A stretch of 64,000 nucleotides of DNA from Enhydrobacter aerosaccus (GCA_903832005.1 CAIKZO010000039.1:1-64000); one strand, 5' to 3'; positions 43,006-52,245 are shown, counted from the first letter of the stretch. Numbers and translations are program-made. The notes: a model not told the origin generated them from the letters alone.

Positions 43006-45972
43006 TTAACCTGTCTTGAGCATGCCGGTGTCGAGCCAGTAGCCCTCACGGCGCGGCAAGGTTTGAAGACGTAGCGTGAGCCGATCGAGAGCCACGGCGC
43101 GGCCATCTCGGTTGGTCACCTGGCGAAGGCGGAAGCGCTCGACATCTCCGGAGTCCTTGTCTTTGGGCTTCACTCGGGAGAGGGCGATCTTGAACGGCGT
43201 CTCGCGGGCGTGACGCTCGGCATACTCGGGCTTGGCGAATTCCAGCGCATAGAGGCGCGCGGCCGGCCAGCGCACCAGGTCGAGCTGGCGCGCGCCGAGC
43301 CACATGGGGCCGCGGAATTCGAAGGAAATCTCCGGCAGCTCGTATTCGCGGTTGTCGAGGTCGACGTCGCGATAGACCAGATCTTCCTTCTGCAGGCGGC
43401 CGCCGCCGTCGAGCTTGCCGATGAACTTGGCGATGCTCTTGGAGCGCAGGAGATCGGAGCGGAAGGAGAAGTCCGGCAATTGCGACTGGGCAAGGGCCGC
43501 GATCATTGCGCCGACGGCCACCGTGGTCTTGGGATCCTCGACCCGCAGGCGCGCGTCGCGGAACGGATACCAGGCGCCGACCCGATATTCGTGCAGCGCG
43601 ATCACCCGCTCCGGCGGCAGCGGCAGCAGTTCCATCAGCAGTGCGCGGATGCCGGGCAGGCGCGACGGCCGGCCCGACAGCAGCAGCACGTCGCAATCGT
43701 AGGCGTGCACGATCTCCGCCAGTGGCGCCAGCACGCGCGCCATCTCGGCCCGCACGGTCTTGTCGAGTTCGACCAGGTCGATCGGAAACTCGGTCGCCTT
43801 GAGGTCGAAGTCGCGCGCGCCGCGCTTGCGCACGGCGTCGTTCACGAAGGTCACGACTTCCTGCGACGGCTTGCCGCCGCCGGGGAAGAAGGACTCGTAG
43901 CTGCGCGGCTCGGCGGTCAGCACGCCCGAGGTCGGGTCGTAGGTCTCGGCCGCGCGCAGGAACTCGAGCGCGACCGGATGGGCGATCTGCAGCGCGAACT
44001 GCTGGCGCAGGTTGCGCTGGATCACGTCCTCGCCGCCACGGTCGCCACCCACCAGCTCGGCCATCAGGTCGGCCGGGTTGGCAATGCCGGCAGCCCGCAT
44101 TGCCGCCTCGATCGGTGGCAGGACATGCGCCTGGACCACGCGCAGCAGGATGTCGTCGCCCGCAACGGTGAAGCCCTCGCGGAATTTTTGTTCCGGAAAC
44201 AACGTCACCGACGTGCCGCCGCCCTCGAGCCGATACGAGTTGATGATCAGGTCGGTCGTGCCGCCGCCCACGTCGATCGAAGCGATGGTGAGGCCGCCGT
44301 CGGCCGCCTTGCCGCGCGGCTTGCGCGCGATCTGGAAGAAGCGACGCGCGTCGCCACCGAAATTACGCGCAACCTCGGTGTAGAGATAGACGAGCTGCGT
44401 GCAGCTGGCCTCATCCCAGTCGGTCAGCACGCGCGGAGGCGGAGCGGCCACATCGTCGAGCTTCCAGCCCATCATCATCCAGACGAGGTCGCGCGCGGCT
44501 TCGGCGCGCTTGCGGAAGATCAGCCGCTCGGCCAGCGGCATGCCGGTCGGCAGGGTGAGCACAATACGGCGGAGCCGTCGCGGTGTCTCGGCATGGGCGC
44601 GACGCCCGCGCTGCTGCGGCGAGTTCATCAAGGTCAGTGCCTGCAGCAACACTTCCGTCAGCGAGAAAGTCATGATCGACGAGCGCGAGTAGAGCGGCTC
44701 GAACACCGGCAGGTGATCGGCGCTGTCGGCTTCCGGCTCGACGAGATGGAGCGGCTCGCCCTTCTGGTTGATCAGCTGGGCCATCGGCCCGGCCGCGGCC
44801 GGCATCGCCGTCTGGTCCTGCGCATAGGCCACGTTGAAGCGCCATTCGCGCGTCTGTGCTTCCTCGTCCCACAGGTAACGCTTGGGGCTCGACATGCCGG
44901 TGTTGCCCTCGGTACCGCGCCGGCGCGCGGCGAGGCGCGTGGCTTCCGGGCCGACGCGCGTCATGGTCGGCCACACGAAGGCATCGGCGCGACCGCCCAG
45001 GCGGGAGAGATGGTTCTTGCCGAACCAGGCCTGAGCGAATTCGACCCGCGATTCGAACGGCTTGGCGTGCACGCACTCCGGATGGGAGAGGTCGCGCAGC
45101 GCAAGCTCGTAGGAGTCGTTGAGGTTGATGCCGAGTTCGCCGGCCGCCTCGATCAGAAGTCCGCAGGTGCGCGAGTTGCCGACGTCGAGCACGAGATCGA
45201 CCTCGATCGCGCCGCGGCCCGGCCGTTCGGCATCGCCGACCAGTTTCACCGGCGGGAAGTGCACGGCCTCGGCCAGCACGCCCAGGAACGCCAGATAGCG
45301 CGCGGCCGCTTCCTGCGGCTTCTGCTTGATGTCGCTCTCGATCTCCTCGACCGTCGCGCGCGGATGGATCTCGCGGAACAGCTCCTCGAGCCATTGGCTC
45401 ATCCAGCCCTGGCGCAACAGCCAGTGATTGGCGCGCTGCTGCGGCGCCAGCGAAAACAGCGCGCCGGCGGTCACGTCCTTGGAGGAGGGCGCCAGATAGG
45501 CGCGGCCCTCGGCCTCGGCGATCAGGCCGGTATCGAAGGCCAGCACGCAGCGATAGCGGTTGCCCTGCTCGTCGCGAAAACCCTCGCCATAGCGCTGCTC
45601 GAGATCGACGATGCGCAGGCGCGCCCAGTCGGCCGGCCCCTCGCGATACTGGTTGTTGGGCCGCATCTGCAGGAACGGCACCGGCACCCACTTGTCGACG
45701 AACGGTGCGAGCGCGTCCTTGGCGGTGACCACGAGGTTGGGTTCGGCGGCGCGGCGGCGGCCGTTCTCGACCACCTCGTATTGGCCGCGCACCTCGTCGA
45801 AGTCGAGCTGCACGAGGTCGTCGACCGATCCGCCCGACGCAGTGTCATGGAAGCCCCATTCGCGCATCTTCAGGCGCGCGGGATCGAAGCCAAAATCGAG
45901 GAACTGAATGCCCGAGCGGGCGATCAGGGTCGTCGGGCTGGGATAGCTCGGCAGGCGGGCAAGTTCGCTCAT
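43006..45972 (-). CDS. srfB: SrfB-family protein with actin/Hsp70-like ATPase motifs
   Basis: A 988-residue SrfB-family protein. Three ASKHA motifs are readable in the right order: phosphate 1, VLDVGNSRTCGLLIE (about residue 260); phosphate 2, DVGGGTTDLIINS (about 567); and an adenosine-type LLLSGRPSRLPGIRALL (about 755). It is thus probably an actin/Hsp70-fold ATPase, about twice the usual size, with long insertions. It sits between srfA and srfC genes; in characterised bacteria the three are called a virulence or cytotoxin locus, though what they do is unsettled. A partner switch with SrfC is plausible (inference). Confidence 0.87.
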   Translation of the reverse strand: MSELARLPSYPSPTTLIARSGIQFLDFGFDPARLKMREWGFHDTASGGSVDDLVQLDFDEVRGQYEVVENGRRRAAEPNLVVTAKDALAPFVDKWVPVPFLQMRPNNQYREGPADWARLRIVDLEQRYGEGFRDEQGNRYRCVLAFDTGLIAEAEGRAYLAPSSKDVTAGALFSLAPQQRANHWLLRQGWMSQWLEELFREIHPRATVEEIESDIKQKPQEAAARYLAFLGVLAEAVHFPPVKLVGDAERPGRGAIEVDLVLDVGNSRTCGLLIEAAGELGINLNDSYELALRDLSHPECVHAKPFESRVEFAQAWFGKNHLSRLGGRADAFVWPTMTRVGPEATRLAARRRGTEGNTGMSSPKRYLWDEEAQTREWRFNVAYAQDQTAMPAAAGPMAQLINQKGEPLHLVEPEADSADHLPVFEPLYSRSSIMTFSLTEVLLQALTLMNSPQQRGRRAHAETPRRLRRIVLTLPTGMPLAERLIFRKRAEAARDLVWMMMGWKLDDVAAPPPRVLTDWDEASCTQLVYLYTEVARNFGGDARRFFQIARKPRGKAADGGLTIASIDVGGGTTDLIINSYRLEGGGTSVTLFPEQKFREGFTVAGDDILLRVVQAHVLPPIEAAMRAAGIANPADLMAELVGGDRGGEDVIQRNLRQQFALQIAHPVALEFLRAAETYDPTSGVLTAEPRSYESFFPGGGKPSQEVVTFVNDAVRKRGARDFDLKATEFPIDLVELDKTVRAEMARVLAPLAEIVHAYDCDVLLLSGRPSRLPGIRALLMELLPLPPERVIALHEYRVGAWYPFRDARLRVEDPKTTVAVGAMIAALAQSQLPDFSFRSDLLRSKSIAKFIGKLDGGGRLQKEDLVYRDVDLDNREYELPEISFEFRGPMWLGARQLDLVRWPAARLYALEFAKPEYAERHARETPFKIALSRVKPKDKDSGDVERFRLRQVTNRDGRAVALDRLTLRLQTLPRREGYWLDTGMLKTG

Positions 45973-46007
45973 ATGACCCTGTGAATTCCGATCTTGAAGT
46001 CTAACAG

Positions 46008-47420
46008 TCAGTGGCCGATCTGCACGTTATAGCTTTTGGTGTCGCCGGGCTGGCTGCCCTTGCACTGCGCGGTGCCGTCGGGACCGACATCGCAGTTTAC
46101 GACGTTGCGCGCGTAAGTCCGGCCGTCGCCGCATTTCGGATTAGCCTTCTCCTCAATCACCAGCTTGCCGTTGTCCCAACGCGCCTCGGCCGGCGCCTCG
46201 CAGGTCGTGCCGTTCTTCTGCACGAAGCTCACCTTGCCCTTGCCTTTGTCGTCGAGCGTGTACTCGGGCTTGATATCTTTCTCGCCTTGCGGCGTTGCAA
46301 GACCCGTCCGCGATTTCCAGTCGCCGCGCAGGAAGGCGAGGTCCTGGTTCTTCTTGGCATCCGGCGGCACGACCATCGGCTTGGGCGAGTCCTTGTCTTT
46401 GTCGGCGCCCTTGTTCGTGCCTTGGTCCGCGCCTTTGTCGCCAGGTCCGTCCGGACCTTTGTCCGCGGCGCCTTTATCCTTATCCTTGTCGGCCAGTTCG
46501 GCGATGCCTTTGCCGTCGAGACCTTTGCCGTCGCCGCGTTCGATCGGCACGCCGGGGACGGCGCCCACGATCACACCGTCGGGACCGATGACGCCGGCCG
46601 AGCAATCGCCGCCCTTACGGGAGAGTTCGTCGGTGAGGCGTGCTAATTCAAGACGCAGGTCTTCATTATGTTGCTGCAACGTAGTGACGCGTGCCTGTTG
46701 CAGGTCGAGCGGCTGGCGCACGGCCATGCTGAAGGCGCGTTCGCGCGCTTCGGCTTCGAGGCGCGGCTCGAGATGCGGCAGATAGGGCCGTACGAACCAG
46801 GCGAGCAGCGCCAGCAACGCCAACAGCAGCGCGGCGAGCAGCAGCCACTGCCACCACACCGTGCGCGCGCCTGCCGGCAGAATCGCCGCCGGTGCCGAGG
46901 CCATGACGGCTTCCGGCAAAATAGCTGCGGGCCGCGGCGGCGCGGGCGGGCTCGCGAGAAAGACGCCGGGCAGGGCGGCATCGGCCGAGAAGCCCCAGAA
47001 GGTCATCACCGGCTTGCCGTCGACGACGTGCAGCGTCTCCTCGCCGGGCGCGGTCAGCGCGTGCCGCAGCAGGCGCGAGAAATTGCGCTCGGCGCTGGAG
47101 CGCTCGGGCGCTTCCATGTCGTCGGCCAGCTTGGCGAGATCAGCGTGCAGGCGATGCACCCTGTCGAGTACCTGGGCACGTTCGGTCTCGCCGAGATCGG
47201 ACAGGCGCCGGGCCTCGCCGTCGAACGGCGCGTACCAGGCGATGGTGCGGCCCGAGGGATCGACTTCCGGGATCGCCAGCAGGTCGGCGTGCTCGCGCGA
47301 CAGGCGTTGGGCGATCGCCGCGCGCAGCTGTCCGGCCGCGCGCCACACCGGGTCGCCCGCCAGGCCGAGCGCCCGATAGCGCTGCAGCGGCTCGCTGCCG
47401 AGAAGCGGACCAGCGGCCAT
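46008..47420 (-). CDS. srfA: SrfA-family membrane protein (paralogue 1)
   Basis: A 470-residue SrfA-like protein. The N-terminal cytoplasmic domain has WYAPFDGEARRLSDLGETER and VVDGKPVMTFWGFSAD, the family's clearest blocks. One TM helix (WWQWLLLAALLLALLALLAWF, about residues 191-211) is followed by a coiled coil (VTTLQQHNEDLRLELARLTDEL) ending at a Cys, then a Lys/Asp/Gly linker of DKDKG-like repeats (coded at about 46380-46510), then a Cys-containing beta domain (FLRGDWKSRTG to the end) that resembles the SrfA C-terminus. ATG at 47420 starts four bases after the paralogue's stop; upstream in-frame starts lie inside that gene. Confidence 0.82.
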   Translation of the reverse strand: MAAGPLLGSEPLQRYRALGLAGDPVWRAAGQLRAAIAQRLSREHADLLAIPEVDPSGRTIAWYAPFDGEARRLSDLGETERAQVLDRVHRLHADLAKLADDMEAPERSSAERNFSRLLRHALTAPGEETLHVVDGKPVMTFWGFSADAALPGVFLASPPAPPRPAAILPEAVMASAPAAILPAGARTVWWQWLLLAALLLALLALLAWFVRPYLPHLEPRLEAEARERAFSMAVRQPLDLQQARVTTLQQHNEDLRLELARLTDELSRKGGDCSAGVIGPDGVIVGAVPGVPIERGDGKGLDGKGIAELADKDKDKGAADKGPDGPGDKGADQGTNKGADKDKDSPKPMVVPPDAKKNQDLAFLRGDWKSRTGLATPQGEKDIKPEYTLDDKGKGKVSFVQKNGTTCEAPAEARWDNGKLVIEEKANPKCGDGRTYARNVVNCDVGPDGTAQCKGSQPGDTKSYNVQIGH

Positions 47421-47424
47421 CAGG

Positions 47425-48675
47425 TCAGCGCCCGCCACGCGGGCATGACATCGCGTACATCCATTGAGTGCCCCACATCTCACCTGTTACGACGACATCG
47501 ACCGAATAATCCCCGGCCACCGGATTCCAGTCGAAACCGAAGCCGCCGCGTCCGCTGCGGGGGCCGCCAGTTCCGGCAAGCACCTGGCCACGATAGATCA
47601 CCTTTATATCGTCGGGTTTGACATAGAGGTTGTAGTTGATGCCGACAAAACCCGGCTTCTCTCCCAGATAGTGTTTGTGGCGCGTGACGCCTTCACCACC
47701 GGAATTGCCCGTCCAGTCGCACGGCAGCATGCCAGGCGGCGGCCGATTGGTGGGTGGCGCGTTCGCCACCTGGGGTGGCGGCGGCGGGGCGGGTTTCGGA
47801 ACGGGCGGCGGCGGCGGCGCCTGCGCGACCTTGGGCTCTGGAGGCTTGCACATCGTCTCCTTGCCCTTGAGATCGTCTTGGAGCGCCGCGAGCTCGACCT
47901 TGAGTTTCTGTTCGTCGGCCTGCGCATCGTCGAGCGAGGCCTTCAGCACCGGCGTCGGATCGGGCGGTGCTTCGGGTGCAGGCGGCGCGGGCGTTTCCTG
48001 GGTCGCGAGGCTGACCGACGGATCGACCGGCGCACAGGCACGCAGCAGCCACGAGGTGATCAGCAGCAGGAGCAGCAGCATCAAGCCAAACAGCAGGCCG
48101 CTCAGCCAGCGTGACCAGCCAAGCCGTGCGGGCAGCAGGGCCGCCGGCGCACTTGCCAGTGCCGCCATGGGAGGTGCGGGCGGCGCCACGGCCGGCAAGG
48201 GCGGCGGCGTGAAGCCCTGAAGGCTCGCCGCCGCATCGGCTTCGTAGCCCCAGGCCGTGATCACTGGTTGGCCGTCGACGAGATAGATGAAATTGTCGGA
48301 GGGGCGGCTGGTCGCGAGCTGCAGCGAGCGGCCGATCAACTGTGCTTCATCGCTCGACGGTGAGGCCGCGAGTTGCGTGCCGAGGCCGCGAATGGCGTCG
48401 AGATGGGCGTCGACCGTCTGCAGTGCTGCCGCGCGTTCGCCCTCGCTCACGTCGGCGAGACGACGGACGTCGCCGTGCTGGGCCGCGTACCAGTCGATGC
48501 CGTCACCGCCCTCGCGCAGTTGCGGCTCGGCCAGCAGGTTCGCCGGCCCGTCGCCCAGGCGACGCCGGATCACTGCCAGCAATTGGCCGGCGACCGCATG
48601 CAGGGGATCGCCGCGCACACCCAAAGGTCGCACGCCCAGACGCGTCGTGAGGATCAGAGTGGGGCGGTCGCCCAT
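47425..48675 (-). CDS. SrfA-like membrane protein (paralogue 2)
   Basis: First gene of the srf-type operon, 416 residues. It shares the SrfA N-terminal blocks (IDWYAAQHGDVRRLADVSEGER and YLVDGQPVITAWGYEAD), one TM helix (LSGLLFGLMLLLLLLITSWLL), and a coiled coil (DDAQADEQKLKVELAALQDDL) ending at Cys, but after a Pro-rich stretch its C-terminal domain (LPCDWTGNSGGEGV to CPRGGR) differs from paralogue 1. The duplication is therefore old, with the periplasmic head replaced. Both heads have Cys that may be disulfide-bonded. Confidence 0.78.
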   Translation of the reverse strand: MGDRPTLILTTRLGVRPLGVRGDPLHAVAGQLLAVIRRRLGDGPANLLAEPQLREGGDGIDWYAAQHGDVRRLADVSEGERAAALQTVDAHLDAIRGLGTQLAASPSSDEAQLIGRSLQLATSRPSDNFIYLVDGQPVITAWGYEADAAASLQGFTPPPLPAVAPPAPPMAALASAPAALLPARLGWSRWLSGLLFGLMLLLLLLITSWLLRACAPVDPSVSLATQETPAPPAPEAPPDPTPVLKASLDDAQADEQKLKVELAALQDDLKGKETMCKPPEPKVAQAPPPPPVPKPAPPPPPQVANAPPTNRPPPGMLPCDWTGNSGGEGVTRHKHYLGEKPGFVGINYNLYVKPDDIKVIYRGQVLAGTGGPRSGRGGFGFDWNPVAGDYSVDVVVTGEMWGTQWMYAMSCPRGGR

Positions 48676-48829
48676 TCCATCAAGCCAGAGTTTTCGAGGA
48701 CACTATAATATGAGTCGGGGATTCGGACTTGTTTATGGTCGGTGATGGTTCGCGGCCAGACGCTGCCACGAGATTCCTGCCGGCGGGATAAAAGACTTGC
48801 GCAGCCTCTCCTGTCATCGCATCCTTGAT

Positions 48830-48846
48830 TTGCGACTAATTCGCAA
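48830..48846. promoter_or_regulatory. Fur-like operator
   Basis: TTGCGACTAATTCGCAA is a near-perfect 17-base palindrome around a central A (seven of eight positions match across the dyad). Size and bases resemble alphaproteobacterial Fur-type sites as I recall them. It ends 19 bases before the ATG of the gene at 48866, where a repressor would block transcription. The assignment to Fur rather than another regulator is inference. Confidence 0.45.
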
Positions 48847-48865
48847 TATCAATTGAGGGCGCCAG

Positions 48866-49363
48866 ATGGAAAACCTTCCAGATCAAGGGCTTAGGATCCC
48901 GTATCAGGCTCCGCAGCGGGGCTGCGGCCGGCCGAACTGCGCCTGCGCCCTGCCGATGGGCGAGCGCTTCGTGCTGTGGGCGTTGCGCCAGTGGGAGCAG
49001 GACCGGGCGCTGCCCTGCGAAGGCTCGGCGCTGCATGAAGGCTTCAAGTGTGCGGGTCTTCTCGACGCCCTGCCGGATTTCGCCATCGCCATGGATGCGT
49101 TCCTGTTCGGCGCGCGCCGCGCCATCGATATCCACCAGCCGACCTGCTCGCAGGTGAGCTGCGACGAGGCGACCCTGGTGGCGTTGTGTGGCTTGGCCCA
49201 GGGCGACCTCGATGCGCCGCTCGCACGCTCGCTCGCCGTCCTGATGGCGCCGACGGCGTCGCGGGTGGCAGGTATCCGCCTCAAGGCCTTCGCGGTGGCG
49301 CTCGCTCAGGCGGGACTGCGGCTGTCGCCGGCGCCCGGCGATGCCGGTTCGAAGCTGAACTAA
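48866..49363 (+). CDS. Cys-containing protein of unknown function, possibly iron-regulated
   Basis: A 165-residue soluble protein I cannot assign to a family. The N-terminus has a Cys cluster CGRPNCAC (about residues 20-27), then MGERFVLWALRQWEQDR and single Cys in FKCAGLL, PTCSQVSCDEATLVALCGL. A total of seven or so Cys and no signal peptide suggest a metal or Fe-S site in the cytoplasm. It lies behind the Fur-like site and overlaps the next gene by TAATG, so the pair is translationally coupled. A role in iron handling is inference. Confidence 0.65.
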   Translation: MENLPDQGLRIPYQAPQRGCGRPNCACALPMGERFVLWALRQWEQDRALPCEGSALHEGFKCAGLLDALPDFAIAMDAFLFGARRAIDIHQPTCSQVSCDEATLVALCGLAQGDLDAPLARSLAVLMAPTASRVAGIRLKAFAVALAQAGLRLSPAPGDAGSKLN

Positions 49364-49620
49364 TGGACTGCCGCGATCGCGATCGACTGGAGGAGCTGCA
49401 CCGCGCCATGCGCCTGCTCGCCGATGCGGTGGAACAGCTGCCCGACGAATGCTCCGACGTCTCGGCCAACGCGCTGCTCAATGTCGCCGTCGAGGCGGTG
49501 GTCGAGGATGTCGGCTGTGCCCAGGCCGGACGCATCTTCTCGCGGCTCGCCGAATTTCTGCATCGCGGCCGCCAGCCGTCGGTCGCCAACGCGCTCTCGC
49601 TGACGGACTTCGATGCCTAA
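49363..49620 (+). CDS. Small hypothetical protein coupled to the gene upstream
   Basis: An 85-residue acidic helical protein (RDRLEELHRAMRLLADAVEQLPDE, then ANALLNVAVEAVVEDVGCAQAGRIFSRLAEFL). The ATG overlaps the stop of the Cys-rich gene as TAATG, and codon use matches the neighbours, so it is a real gene. Two Cys are present. No family is recognised. It ends three bases before the convergent kup stop. Confidence 0.65.
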   Translation: MDCRDRDRLEELHRAMRLLADAVEQLPDECSDVSANALLNVAVEAVVEDVGCAQAGRIFSRLAEFLHRGRQPSVANALSLTDFDA

Positions 49621-49623
49621 ATT

Positions 49624-51516
49624 TTAGATCTCGATACGGCTGCCCAGCTCGACCACGCGGTTGGCGGGCAGTTGGAAGAAGTCACCGGCGTTGGACGCGA
49701 CCCTCGCCAGCACCAGGAACAATTTCTCCTGCCAGCGCGGCAGCAGCGGACGGCTTGCGGCCACGAAGCTGTTGCGGCCGACGAAGTAGGACGTGCGCAT
49801 CGGATCGAACGGCACGCCGCGATCGGCGAGCGGCGCCAGGTCGCGCGGCACGTCGGGCTGTTCCATGAAGCCGTAGCGCAGGATCACGTGATGGATGCCC
49901 TTGCCGAGATGGGCGACCGAGGCGCGCGCATTGGGCGGCACGTAAGGCTCGTCGGGCACCTGCACGGTCAGCAGCACGACCTGCTCGTGCAGCACTTCGT
50001 TATGCTTCAGATTATGCAGCAGCCCGTTGGGCGCGTTGCCGGAAAAAGCCGTGAGATAGACCGCGGTGCCTTGCGGGCGATGGACCCGGCCGGGGCCGAT
50101 GCTGCCCAGCAAGGTCTCCATCGGCAGTGCGCCTTCCTTCTCGCGCGCCGCCACGGCCATGCGGCCCTTCAGCCAGGTCCACATGGCGGTGAAGATGGCC
50201 ATCGCCAGGACCAGCGGCACCCAGCCGCCCTGCAGGAACTTCACCATGTTGGCCGAAATCAGGGTCGCGTCGACGGCCGCGAAGCTGCCCAGCACGACGA
50301 TCGTGCGCAGCCAGCTCCACTTCCAGACGCGCAGTGCCAGGACGGAGACCAGCACGGTGGTGACCAGCATGGTGCCGGTGACGGCGATGCCGTAGGCCGC
50401 GCCGAGATTGGTCGACGACTTGAACGACAGCACCAGCGCCACGACACCGGCCAACTGCATCCAGTTGATCGCCGGCACGTAGATCTGGCCGTGCTCGCTG
50501 GCTGAAGTGTGGGTGATGCGCACGCGCGGGCTGAGGCCGAGCAACGCGGCCTGCTGCGCCATCGAGAAGGCGCCCGAGATCGTGGCCTGCGAGGCGATGA
50601 CCGCGGCCGCCGTCGCGAGACCGACCATCGGATAGAGCGCCCAGGTCGGCGCCAGCAGGAAGAAGGGATTGTCGAGCGCGGCCGGATCGGCGAGCAGCAG
50701 TGCGCCCTGGCCGTAATAGTTCGCCAGCAGCGACGGCAGCACGACGATCAGCCAAGCCATGCGGATGGGCTTGGGGCCGAAATGGCCCATGTCGGCGTAG
50801 AGCGCCTCGGCGCCCGTCACCGCGAGGGTCACGCCGCCCAGGGCGACGAAGGCGACAAAGCCGTGGCGCACCATGAAGTCGACGGCATACAGCGGCGAGA
50901 GGGCGGCGAGCACGGCCGGCCCGAGGAAGACCTGCTTCACGCCCAACACGAGGATCACGAGGAACCACAGCATCATGACGGGTCCGAACCAGCGGCCGAC
51001 ACCAGCGGTGCCGTAGTGCTGGATGGCAAACAGGCCGACCAGCACGCCGAGGGAAATCGGGATGATCACCGGCTCGAGCGCGGGTGTTGCAGTGTTGAGG
51101 CCTTCGACGGCGCTCAGCACGGACATCGCGGGCGTCAGCAAACAGTCGCCATAGAAGAGGGCGGCGCCCGCCATGCCGAGCATGAGATAGAGCGTACGAC
51201 GGCGGGCCGAGATCTCGGTGCGGCGCGAGACCAGGGCCATCAGGGCCAGCACGCCGCCTTCGCCGCGGTTGTCGGCGCGCATCACCACCATCACGTACTT
51301 CAGCGTCACGATCACGATCAGCGCCCAGGTGATCAGCGACAGGATGCCCAGCACGTCCTCGTGCACGGGTTTCAGTCCCGTGTACTCGCTGAAGCACTCC
51401 TTGACCGTGTAGAGCGGGCTGGTGCCGATATCGCCGAACACGACGCCGAGCGCAGCCATTGTGAGGCCGGCCATACGCTTGCGGCTCACCTTGGACGGCG
51501 TTCCGTTCTCCGACAT
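49624..51516 (-). CDS. kup: Potassium uptake protein Kup
   Basis: Low-affinity K+/H+ symporter of the KUP/HAK/KT family, 630 residues. MAGLTMAALGVVFGDIGTSPLYTVKECF is the family signature in the first TM segment; about 12 TM helices follow, with LGGVTLAVTGAEALYADMGHFG and the cytoplasmic C-terminal domain beginning near LPMETLLGSIGPGRVHRPQGTAVYLT. The ATG at 51516 aligns with usual starts; upstream in-frame sequence is Arg-rich and non-coding in look. It provides constitutive K+ uptake while the Kdp genes 3 kb away provide the high-affinity route. Confidence 0.93.
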   Translation of the reverse strand: MSENGTPSKVSRKRMAGLTMAALGVVFGDIGTSPLYTVKECFSEYTGLKPVHEDVLGILSLITWALIVIVTLKYVMVVMRADNRGEGGVLALMALVSRRTEISARRRTLYLMLGMAGAALFYGDCLLTPAMSVLSAVEGLNTATPALEPVIIPISLGVLVGLFAIQHYGTAGVGRWFGPVMMLWFLVILVLGVKQVFLGPAVLAALSPLYAVDFMVRHGFVAFVALGGVTLAVTGAEALYADMGHFGPKPIRMAWLIVVLPSLLANYYGQGALLLADPAALDNPFFLLAPTWALYPMVGLATAAAVIASQATISGAFSMAQQAALLGLSPRVRITHTSASEHGQIYVPAINWMQLAGVVALVLSFKSSTNLGAAYGIAVTGTMLVTTVLVSVLALRVWKWSWLRTIVVLGSFAAVDATLISANMVKFLQGGWVPLVLAMAIFTAMWTWLKGRMAVAAREKEGALPMETLLGSIGPGRVHRPQGTAVYLTAFSGNAPNGLLHNLKHNEVLHEQVVLLTVQVPDEPYVPPNARASVAHLGKGIHHVILRYGFMEQPDVPRDLAPLADRGVPFDPMRTSYFVGRNSFVAASRPLLPRWQEKLFLVLARVASNAGDFFQLPANRVVELGSRIEI

Positions 51517-51939
51517 CTCGCTGATGTACCTTCCCCAACCGCACGCCCGACTGAGGCGGAGGCGGCGGGCGGGTATTGCTCCGCAGCGAAGCGGGGTCAA
51601 TGGCCTTTTTGGCCCCTTGGAGCCGGGATTTCACCGGATTGCATTCAATATGAAGCCCAATCCGGCGCCAATTTTCCTATGCGTCGAGAACGACGGATAG
51701 CCTTGGCACCAGCTCCGCGGGGGTCGTCGAGGCATTCCCAACCGAAGCGGCGTGCAATGAGGGCGCCCCCCTCAGGTTGGCCGACATCAAGGCGATCATG
51801 GCCAAACACGTACATCTTCACGTCAGTAGTGAGGCGAAAAACTATGCGGCTCCTATGGGCGGGGCAAATCAGCCTAATAGAACCCGAATGGAGCGCTGCG
51901 ATAGGTGAAAGGCTCGACCGCTTGGTCAAAGGGGGCGTC
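51517..51939. other. Intergenic region between kup and the porin gene
   Basis: No gene could be supported in these 423 bases. They hold the divergent promoters of kup and the porin and two copies of TCCTATG (51675-51681 and 51851-51857), a heptamer that recurs in the kdp leader region. A minus-strand open frame at 51645-51941 has no ribosome-binding site or family resemblance. Confidence 0.5.
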
Positions 51940-52245
51940 ATGGCGTTTCGTTCGTTTGGCTTTCACCTGCTTGTTCGCGTTGTCTTGATCTCCATCGGGT
52001 TCGTCATGGGCTTCGGCCTTGAGGGACATGCGCAGACAATCAACCCGCCAGCAGGTCAACTGACCAGTACGGAGGGAAAGGCGATCTTTCCGTTCTTCCA
52101 CGGTTCGAAGGTCGGCGATATCTGCAATCCGTACGTCGACTACAACTGCGTGGCCAGCGAGGCCACGATCAAGGCGGCGCAAGAAGCGGCAGCCAAGAGC
52201 GGAAACTGCGACCCATACCTCGAGTACAAATGCCTCGACACCTAA
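51940..52245 (+). CDS. N-terminal fragment of the frameshifted porin
   Basis: A 101-residue open frame with a GGGGG ribosome-binding site, signal peptide (residues about 1-32, cleavage near HAQ) and two similar motifs, CNPYVDYNC and CDPYLEYKC, with Cys pairs. This is the periplasmic N-terminal extension of the porin. If the frameshift is real, the cell makes only this short secreted peptide. Confidence 0.6.
   Translation: MAFRSFGFHLLVRVVLISIGFVMGFGLEGHAQTINPPAGQLTSTEGKAIFPFFHGSKVGDICNPYVDYNCVASEATIKAAQEAAAKSGNCDPYLEYKCLDT

Noticed and set aside
51517..51940. Riboswitch (for example c-di-AMP type) upstream of kup
   Set aside because: No matching conserved core or paired stems could be recognised in this gap.
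51645..51941. Minus-strand open frame of about 98 codons between kup and the porin
   Set aside because: No usable ribosome-binding site, no recognisable domain and it covers the porin promoter region.
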